Positions 57,305-64,000 of a stretch of 64,000 bases of DNA are shown here, piece after piece. The translations under genes were made by a program, and so were the position numbers. Position 1 is the first letter of the stretch. Each line of letters opens with the position of its first letter. Below the pieces are notes generated by a model. That model ran no database searches. It saw only the letters and a program-made list of their open reading frames with translations, and was not told the DNA's origin. The DNA is from Flavobacterium ginsengisoli (GTDB lineage Bacteria; Bacteroidota; Bacteroidia; Flavobacteriales; Flavobacteriaceae), in assembly GCF_029625315.1 (NCBI RefSeq), contig NZ_CP121110.1, forward strand, positions 797,501 through 861,500, read 5' to 3'.

Positions 57305-58223
57305 TGTATTTTATGTTTAAGGCGATAACCAAGATTGATAAAATTCCGAAGAACAAAATAAGTTTTAAAATGGTGCTTAAGTGATGAAATTCTTTTTGAG
57401 ATTTTGCACTGAAAATTTTAACGATAAAATAAAGTAATGGTGCCAAAACCGTAGCAAAAGCATAAAATACAGCAATATAAAGCTTGTTTTGCATAAGGTA
57501 AGTGTTGCAATAAAGTCCAGAGATAATAAACGCAACGATAGCAAAACCTAAAGTAATTTTTGCGACTCTGCTTACCCCAATTGCAACTGGCAAAGTATTC
57601 ATTCCCATATTATAATCGCCATTTACATCTTCGATATCTTTTACAATTTCTCGGATAAAATTAATTACAAAAGCAAATATGGCATAATCGCTTAGAATTG
57701 AGAATAGACTTGCCATTTGAGCTTGATTTTCGATTGTTGTAGCAGGAAAAAGATCAAAAACACCAATTATTAGCACGCTTGTCGCTAAAAGCAAAGCCAC
57801 AACAAAATTACCTAAAAGCATAATTTGCTTGAGACTTGTAGCATAAAAATACAAAAGTGAGGCAATTAAAATAAAAAGTGAAGCAAAAGTCGGTCTCATG
57901 ATAATATTCGACAAAATAAAACCAATGGCAACTCCAGAAATATTCAAACCTATATAAATATTGTAAGCAGCAGTTTCTGTGATTCCTTTGCCAACAACAA
58001 CATCATTTGGTTTGTTTATACTATCTGTTCCTACATCGTAAATGTTATTGATTACATAGCCTGCAGCGGCAAGAAGTATAGTGCTTAAAACTAACAATCC
58101 GTATTGCCAATCTGCCAATGCCAGCGGGACTTGTTGTTGTTTTAAAAAAGCATAACGAAAAAGCAACTGCATAAATGCAAGCATTAAAAGGTTTTTGTAA
58201 CGAATAAGATTTAGGAATTTCAT
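57297..58223 (-). CDS. UbiA-family prenyltransferase
   Basis: A 308-residue, nine-helix membrane prenyltransferase. The first Asp-rich site NNIYDVGTDSINKP and the second DIEDVNGDYNMGMNTLP are in the usual places. Flavobacterial members are often called geranylgeranylglycerol-phosphate geranylgeranyltransferase by homology to archaeal GGGPS partners, but a menaquinone or other lipid acceptor is as likely; the acceptor cannot be decided here. Confidence 0.85.
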   Translation of the reverse strand: MKFLNLIRYKNLLMLAFMQLLFRYAFLKQQQVPLALADWQYGLLVLSTILLAAAGYVINNIYDVGTDSINKPNDVVVGKGITETAAYNIYIGLNISGVAIGFILSNIIMRPTFASLFILIASLLYFYATSLKQIMLLGNFVVALLLATSVLIIGVFDLFPATTIENQAQMASLFSILSDYAIFAFVINFIREIVKDIEDVNGDYNMGMNTLPVAIGVSRVAKITLGFAIVAFIISGLYCNTYLMQNKLYIAVFYAFATVLAPLLYFIVKIFSAKSQKEFHHLSTILKLILFFGILSILVIALNIKYNA

Positions 58224-58228
58224 TTTTT

Positions 58229-58269
58229 TAGGTTCTGAGGGGCTAAGATTCTAAGATGCTAAGTTTTTT
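58229..58269. repeat. Second copy of the CTAAGATTCTAAG repeat
   Basis: Carries CTAAGATTCTAAG-A-TGCTAAGTTTTTT; the repeat at 41856-41882 carries the same sequence with G at the marked base. It sits between kdsC and the prenyltransferase gene. Confidence 0.75.
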
Positions 58270-58291
58270 CAATTAACAATTCACAATTAGA

Positions 58292-58819
58292 TTAATCGTG
58301 TTTTCCGTTAAAGTACTCCATCCATTTTCCTTGTACTTTCATTACTTGTTCGATAACATCTCTTGCAGAACCGCGTCCGCCTTTTACGTGCGAAATATAA
58401 CGGCAGATATTTTTAATTTCTGGGCTTGCATCTTGCGGACAAGTTGGAAGTCCAACTAATTTCATTACATGAAAATCTGGGATATCGTCTCCCATATACA
58501 GTACATTTTCAGGTTTGATATTGTTTGACTCACAATAAGCCGTGAAAGTTTTTACTTTATCAGGAGTTCCTAAATGAATGTCATTTATACCCAAATTACG
58601 AAGACGAATACGAACGCCTTCATTGCTTCCTCCAGAAATAATGCAAACATGATAACCGCTTTCAATTGCGGCTTTCATTGCGTAGCCATCACGAATATTC
58701 ATTGTTCTTAACATTTCGCCTTCATTGGTTACAAAAACAGAACCATCTGTAAGTACGCCGTCTACATCAAAAACAAACGTTGTGATGTCATTCATTATTT
58801 CTTTATAACTTTTTCCCAT
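58292..58819 (-). CDS. kdsC: KDO 8-phosphate phosphatase KdsC (HAD family)
   Basis: A 175-residue HAD phosphatase without a cap domain that dephosphorylates 3-deoxy-manno-octulosonate 8-phosphate for lipopolysaccharide synthesis. Motif I FVFDVDGVLTDGSV at residues 12-25, CIISGGSNEGVRIRLRNLGI, motif IV MGDDIPDFHVMK and the end GGRGSARDVIEQVM are distinctive for KdsC/YrbI. It overlaps the preceding DUF2520 gene by 17 bases. Confidence 0.93.
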   Translation of the reverse strand: MGKSYKEIMNDITTFVFDVDGVLTDGSVFVTNEGEMLRTMNIRDGYAMKAAIESGYHVCIISGGSNEGVRIRLRNLGINDIHLGTPDKVKTFTAYCESNNIKPENVLYMGDDIPDFHVMKLVGLPTCPQDASPEIKNICRYISHVKGGRGSARDVIEQVMKVQGKWMEYFNGKHD

Positions 58820-59564
58820 TATGCTGTATAGATTGTGTTAGGATTTTATAGATATTTTTTTTGTTTTCGTCTTGTAAAAAAGCCATGTGCGCATCAGTTG
58901 TAATAGAATCATGCCGTATTGCCGGTCCGGTTTGCGCATCAATAGGATCTAATGTATTGATTTTGTCTGCTGTTTCCTGAATTAAAGGTTTTAAAACAGC
59001 AAAAGGAACTTGATTTTCTTCACAAATTTCATGTCCTATTTGGTATAAATGATTCGTGAAATTGCTAACAAAAACGGCAGCAACATGAAGTGCTTTGCGT
59101 TGTTCTGAACTAATAGAATAAACTGCAGTCGAAACGCTTTTTGCAATGGTTTCCAATAGTTTAAAATCGGCTGTGTTTTCAGCTTCCAAACAAAAAGGAA
59201 CAACAGAATAATCTAATGTTTTGTTCTTAGAAAATGTCTGCAACGGATAAAAAACACCACGGCGATTTTTCGGATTTAATAGTTCTATTGACGATGTTCC
59301 AGAAGTATGAACAACTAATTGATTGTTAAAAGGAAGTTCATTTGAAACCTCTGTAATCGCATTGTCAGAAACTGAAACAATATGTAAGTCAGCAGGTTCT
59401 AAAGCTTTAAAATCTGTGACAATCTTTTCAGAATCAATCAAATGGAGTACGGCTTCTTTCTTACGAGAAAAAACCTGTTTAATTTCAACAATTTTGTCGC
59501 CAGAAAAAGCTTTTATCAAATGCTGTGCGACATTGCCCGAACCTATTATTGTTATCTGAATCAT
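58803..59564 (-). CDS. Rossmann-fold DUF2520 protein
   Basis: A 253-residue protein with an N-terminal NAD(P)-binding Rossmann domain (ITIIGSGNVAQHLIKAF; later VVHTSGTSSIELL) and a C-terminal helical DUF2520 domain (SSEQRKALHVAAVFVSNFTNHLYQIG, TGPAIRHDSITTDAHM). It resembles pyrroline-5-carboxylate reductase and related dehydrogenases in fold, but its substrate is unknown. First gene of the overlapping series DUF2520, kdsC, UbiA, maf, mscS. Confidence 0.87.
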   Translation of the reverse strand: MIQITIIGSGNVAQHLIKAFSGDKIVEIKQVFSRKKEAVLHLIDSEKIVTDFKALEPADLHIVSVSDNAITEVSNELPFNNQLVVHTSGTSSIELLNPKNRRGVFYPLQTFSKNKTLDYSVVPFCLEAENTADFKLLETIAKSVSTAVYSISSEQRKALHVAAVFVSNFTNHLYQIGHEICEENQVPFAVLKPLIQETADKINTLDPIDAQTGPAIRHDSITTDAHMAFLQDENKKNIYKILTQSIQHNGKKL

Positions 59565-59814
59565 GAAAGCAAAATTAGTATTATTTTTTTTAATGCTGTT
59601 GTGTATTGAGTATACATAAATGCTTTTTTGAAGTTTTTATTGTTCTCTATTTTTTGTTAGAATCCTAACACTTTCTATAAAAAAGCCATTATTTAAAAAT
59701 AACATCTTTGTTTTGTAAGTTTAAACTTTATATATTATCAATTTGTTTGAAAAATAGTCTTTATTTTTGGTTTTTATTAACAAAAGCCAAAGCCTGCTAA
59801 TCAACATTTTTAAG

Positions 59815-59822
59815 TACTTTTG
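59815..59822 (+). promoter_or_regulatory. TAnnTTTG promoter box for the cytochrome c maturation gene
   Basis: TACTTTTG, 31 bases before the ATG at 59854. The 289-base divergent gap to 59564 holds no gene. Confidence 0.6.
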
Positions 59823-59853
59823 TCGCACTTTTATACAATGTAATCCCTAAGAA

Positions 59854-62800
59854 ATGGATAAAAAAATATTCTCCTTTTTGTTTTCTACACGTTTAATGGC
59901 CGTTCTTTTTTTAACATTCGCAATTGCAATGGGTGTTGGAACTTTTATCGAAAGTAAATACAATACCGATACAGCCAGAATACTAATTTACAATACTTGG
60001 TGGTTTGAAGCGATTATGGCCATCTTTATGATCAATTTCTTCGGAAATATCAAAAAATACCAATTGCATAAAAAAGAAAAATGGGCAACACTTTTGTTGC
60101 ACCTTGCTTTTGTTTTTATCATTTTAGGAGCTTTTATTACTAGATATATCAGTTACGAAGGAATGATGCCAATTCGCGAAGGCGCGGCAGAAAACCAAGT
60201 TTATTCAGATAAAACCTTTTTAACCATTTTTGCAGACGGTGAATATAAAGGAGAAATGAAAAGAAGAGTTTTTGAAAAAAATCTTTTGTTATCTCCTGCT
60301 ACTAACAACGATTTTACTATTTCAGGAAAATTTGATGAAACTCCTTTTGAAGTTACTTATTCAAACTATATCATGGGAGCTAAAGAAGTGGTAAAACCGG
60401 ATCCAAGCGGAACTTTATATCTTAAATTAGTCGAAGCTGGAGCGGGAGGAAGAGAAGAACACTACTTGAAAGAAGGTGAAGTTCAGAATATTCATAATGT
60501 TTTATTTGCTTTAAATAAACAGACAGACGGTGCTATTAACATTAATACAACTGGAAAAGAATATACGATCCAGACTCCTTTTGAAGGGGAGTTTATGCGA
60601 ATGGCAGATCAGTTTAAAGGAAAAGTTACAAAAGACAATGTACAGCCTTTAATGATGCGTTCTTTATATAGCATTGGAGATATTAGAATTGTATTTCCAG
60701 AGCCTCCAATGAAAGGAAAAGTAGAGTACGAATCAAATAATGATTTTAAAGCAAAATCTCATACTGACGCTTTAGTGGTTAAAGTAAAGGCTGAAGGCCA
60801 AGAAAAAGAAGTAATGGTTTTTGGTTCTAAAGGTCAGGTTGGAGAAGCTAAAACAGTTAAAATTGGTAATATAGAATATTCTTTATTCTACGGAAGTAAA
60901 GCTTACATTTTACCATTTAAAGTTCGTTTGAACGATTTTATTGCTGACAAATATCCAGGAACAGAAAAAAGTTATTCTGCTTTTAAAAGTAAAGTAACTG
61001 TTCAGGACTCTACAGAAACTTTTGATGCAGATATTTTTATGAACCACGTTTTAGATTACAAAGGATTCCGTTTCTTCCAGTCTTCATTTGATCCAGACGA
61101 AAAAGGAACTGTTTTATCTGTAAATCACGATTTCTGGGGAACAAACATTACTTATTTCGGATATTTCCTTTTATATATTGGTTTAATGGCAATTATGTTT
61201 ACTAAACATTCTCGTTTTGGTGATTTGAAACGTAAACTTGAAGCTATTCAAAAGAAAAAAGAAAAATTGATTACGATTCTGATTCTGATGATTAGTTTAA
61301 CTGGTTTTGCGCAGCAGAGTCCACATGTTCATTCTCATGATCACGATCACGCGCATTCTGCAGATCCAAATGATCATGCGAATCACGTAACAGCACCACC
61401 AAGTAAAAAACAGTTAGATTCGTTATTAAGTATATATAAAGCACCAGAATCTCATGCGAGCAAAATTTGGACGTTTGATTATTCAGGATGCTGGAGGTAG
61501 AATGAAGCCAATTAATACGTTTTCATCTGAATTGCTTAGAAAAGTAAGTCATAGTGATACGTATAACGGAATGAATTCAGATCAGGTATTCTTGTCTATG
61601 ACACAATACGCACAAGTTTGGATTCAGATTCCATTAATATATATTAAATCTGGAAATGATAGTATCCGTAAGATTATCGGAATTGATTCTAAAGATCAAT
61701 ACGCTCCTTTTGTAAAATTCTTTGACGAACAAGGAAACTACAAATTATCTCCATATTTAGATGCAGCTTACAAAGCCGCAAATCCAAATAATTTCGAGAA
61801 AGATTTTGTTGAAACCGATAAAAAGGTAAACTTAATGGAATCAGCATTGAGCGGAAGCATTTTGAAAATCTTCCCAGTTCCGAATGATCCAAATCATAAA
61901 TGGGTTTCTTATTTAGAACGTGAAAGTGCAGGTTTTAAAGGAATGGATTCTACTTACGTAAAACAAATTCTGCCATTATACTTTAGCGCGCTAAATAATG
62001 GTTCTATCCAGAAAAACTTTGATACAGCCGATAACTTGGTGGAAAGCATTAATGGTTTCCAAAAGAAATTTGGAGCAAAAGTAAGACCAAGCGAAGATAA
62101 AATTGATGCCGAGATTGCTTACAACAAATATGATGTTTTCAAAGTATTGCCATATTGGTACATTACAGCATCTATCTTTATGTTGATGTTTACGATTCTT
62201 AATATTTTTTTCGAGAAAAAATGGCTAAGATTTACTGTAAACGGTTTTCATATTATTATCGGATTATTGTTTGCACTTCATACCGTTGGATTAATTGCGC
62301 GTTGGTATATTTCGGGTCACGCACCTTGGAGTAACGCGTACGAATCTATTGTATATGTAGCTTGGTCTACGATGTTCTTTGGATTGGCTTTTGATAGAAA
62401 ATCGAAACTTACAGTAGCTTCATCTGCATTTGTTACAGCAATGATCTTAATGGCGGCATACATGAACTGGATCGATCCAGAAATTGCAAACTTACAGCCA
62501 GTTCTTAATTCGTATTGGTTAATGATTCACGTAGCAGTTATCGTAGCTAGTTATGGTCCGACTGCGTTAGGAATGATTTTAGGTTTTGTTGCTCTATTAT
62601 TGATTTTCTTTACAAATGATAAAAATAAAGCCAAAATGGATTTGCATATTAAAGAAGTAAGTTACATTAACGAAATGGCTCTGACTATTGGCCTTATCAT
62701 GCTAACAATTGGAAACTTCTTAGGTGGACAATGGGCAAACGAAAGTTGGGGACGTTACTGGGGATGGGATCCAAAAGAAACTTGGGCTTTAATCTCGATT

Positions 62801-63070
62801 ATGATTTATGCTTTTGTAATTCACGCTCGTTTTGTTCCAGCCTTAAGAGGAAAATGGTTCTTTAACTTAATGAGTATGTATGCTTTTGTTTCAATCTTGT
62901 TTACGTACTATGGAGTAAACTTCCACTTAGTAGGTTTACACTCTTATGCAAGTGGAGAAGCACATTCATTAAACTGGATTTACTATTGCTTGATTACAAT
63001 TTCTATAATTGGAGCGGTAACCTATCCAAAGTACCGTAAATACTATAAAACTAAAAAAGTTAAGAAATAA
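59854..63070 (+). pseudogene. Fused cytochrome c biogenesis protein, ResB/CcsB-CcsA (apparent frameshift)
   Basis: System II cytochrome c maturation protein of 1071 residues (repaired), as fused in many Bacteroidota. The ResB/Ccs1 part has about four membrane helices and a large periplasmic domain. An internal hydrophobic stretch ITILILMISLTGFAQ and a His/Asp-rich linker SPHVHSHDHDHAHS precede the CcsA part, which has the heme-binding WWD motif (SWGRYWGWDPKETW) and external histidines such as FHLVGLHSYA. It moves heme across the membrane and attaches it to apocytochromes. The frame breaks in the linker at GCGAGC 61456-61461; dropping one base restores SHAAKFGRLIIQDAGG. Confidence 0.87.
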
Positions 63071-63096
63071 ATAATTTACAATAATTATTAATTCAT

Positions 63097-63130
63097 AAAA
63101 AAGGTTCAACATGATGTTGAACCTTTTTTT
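63097..63130. terminator. Bidirectional terminator between ccs and the DUF3667 gene
   Basis: AAAAAAGGTTCAACA / TGTTGAACCTTTTTTT perfect 13-bp stem with flanking A and T runs between converging genes; it can act in both directions. Confidence 0.9.
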
Positions 63131-63140
63131 ATATCAAATT

Positions 63141-63869
63141 TTAAAGTTTGCCAAAGAGGAGAAGTACAATAGCAGTTATTAGAAAAAAGCAAATTAGAAA
63201 AATAAGATGACTCAACAGAGTTAAGAAAAATGCTTTGATTTTAGACATTTTATTAAAAAACTGCATATTTGTCCAAAAGATTAAAATAATGCCAATAACA
63301 TACATTACATTGTTGTACTGTGCTATATGTGAAGTATGATTTAGAAAAATCAATACCGGCATTGTTACTAATTGTACAGATATTCTTTGAGCCGCCTTAA
63401 AAGTATTGAGTACAAATAGTTCAACAAAATTATACCCCTGTTTTCTAAAAACAAGATAAGTGCCAATAGTATAAATAGGAATTGAGCCTACTGTAACCCA
63501 AGAAAAATGTGTGGCAAACCATTCGTTTATATAATCAGAATCGATATTTGAGGTCTTTGCCGCTTCAAAAGTATTAATGTGAAAGTAATGATATAAAAGA
63601 CCATAAAGCGTTGCAAGGACCACAACCAAAGATAAAGGCTTAAAATGATGAACTCTTTTTCCTTCGATAAATTCTCGGATAGAATGCCCAGGTCTGGTAA
63701 ATAATTGTTTCAAAGAATACAAAATGCCTTTATCAAAATGCAATAAACCATGCTGAATATCATGCCATAAAAAATGAGCATTAATTTTGTGCGTTTCTGC
63801 AGTCTGACCGCAGTTGTTGCAATAATGACCTTTAAAAATCTGATGACAATTTTTGCAAATGATTTCCAT
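63141..63869 (-). CDS. DUF3667 membrane protein with zinc ribbon
   Basis: A 242-residue protein: N-terminal zinc ribbon with two cysteine pairs (CKNCHQIFKGHYCNNCGQ), then KGILYSLKQLFTRPGHSIREFIEGKRVHHFKPLSL and five or so membrane helices. This is the DUF3667 family of Bacteroidota, function unknown. It starts with ATG at 63869. Confidence 0.83.
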   Translation of the reverse strand: MEIICKNCHQIFKGHYCNNCGQTAETHKINAHFLWHDIQHGLLHFDKGILYSLKQLFTRPGHSIREFIEGKRVHHFKPLSLVVVLATLYGLLYHYFHINTFEAAKTSNIDSDYINEWFATHFSWVTVGSIPIYTIGTYLVFRKQGYNFVELFVLNTFKAAQRISVQLVTMPVLIFLNHTSHIAQYNNVMYVIGIILIFWTNMQFFNKMSKIKAFFLTLLSHLIFLICFFLITAIVLLLFGKL

Positions 63870-63887
63870 TAGAGCTCGGTATTGATT

Positions 63888-64000
63888 TTATAAATTATTT
63901 TTTTTGACGCCATTAGGATACATAATAGCCAATAATACTATTATCAGTAGAAAATTATATTCAACACCATTTCTTCCACCGCCTACAACAAACCAGCCTT
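63888..64000 (-). CDS. C-terminal end of a DoxX-like membrane protein (partial)
   Basis: The minus strand reads GWFVVGGGRNGVEYNFLLI... ending YPNGVKKNNL and a stop at 63888. GRNGVEYNFLL followed by one hydrophobic helix is the usual end of DoxX-family proteins. The rest lies outside the window. It ends 18 bases upstream of the DUF3667 start, so the two may be cotranscribed. Confidence 0.6.
   Translation of the reverse strand, partial: GWFVVGGGRNGVEYNFLLIIVLLAIMYPNGVKKNNL

Noticed and set aside
1890..61461. Phase variation through GCWGC indels
   Set aside because: The indels hit unrelated housekeeping genes such as cmk and lon at non-repetitive sites; phase variation normally uses simple repeats in surface or restriction genes.

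Overview
The window is AT-rich DNA from a member of the Bacteroidota, most likely a Flavobacterium or close relative. Evidence: TAnnTTTG -7 promoter boxes in front of many genes, a type IX secretion component (PorQ) beside cmk, a T9SS C-terminal sorting domain, SusD-free but typical Flavobacteriia families (DUF1684, DUF2911, DUF3667, DUF2520, fused ResB/CcsA), and dispersed extragenic palindromes of kinds common in that genus. I see no rRNA, tRNA, CRISPR array, insertion sequence or prophage; the content is mostly core and shell chromosome.

Layout. 0-2 kb: a secreted NTF2-like protein, endonuclease III and an alpha/beta hydrolase. 2-9.4 kb: glycogen block glgA-glgC-glgB followed by a GH31 alpha-glucosidase. 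9.4-16 kb: an M48 lipoprotein protease, a UMF1-type MFS transporter, a minus-strand ECF sigma operon with a membrane partner and two adhesin-like envelope proteins, and a lipoprotein with duplicated domain. 16-24 kb: lon, porQ, cmk, a nucleoside permease and two tandem paralogous membrane proteins. 24-31 kb: ribosomal protein S1, a leucine-rich T9SS cargo protein, an ExbD-like protein, a fasciclin protein and a DMT exporter. 31-38.3 kb: a minus-strand cluster with two tandem BlaI-BlaR1 repressor/sensor-protease pairs followed by two secreted serine hydrolases. 38-44 kb: an MFS transporter, DUF1684, TatD and TcdA genes, a HAD phosphatase, DUF2911, and three families of extragenic repeats. 44-53 kb (minus): a third serine hydrolase, a PIG-L deacetylase/small membrane peptide/sodium symporter operon, a beta-propeller lipoprotein and a His/Asp-rich secreted protein. 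53-60 kb (minus): an outer-membrane barrel, an AI-2E family permease, MscS, Maf, a UbiA prenyltransferase, KdsC and a DUF2520 protein. 60-64 kb: fused cytochrome c maturation protein, DUF3667 and the end of a DoxX-like gene.

The most striking global property is that about seventeen genes are broken by single-base indels. Fourteen of these are one-base insertions inside the pentamer GCAGC/GCTGC, read as GCGAGC, GCAAGC or GCAGAC. Removing the extra base always rejoins the protein family, nearly always restoring an Ala-Ala pair. Most of the rest are one-base homopolymer losses, including an A8-to-A7 loss at the same codon in both BlaR1 paralogues. I read this as a sequence-context-specific base-calling or assembly artefact, possibly linked to methylation of that motif, rather than gene decay. 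Coordinates below are for the restored genes.

The best candidate for unusual biology is the duplicated BlaI-BlaR1-serine hydrolase cluster. The repressors and protease domains of its two sensors are nearly identical, but the extracytoplasmic tails have diverged completely: one is proline-rich with tandem heptads, the other Ser/Thr-rich ending in a TonB-plug-like domain. A candidate dyad operator lies in front of the first gene.
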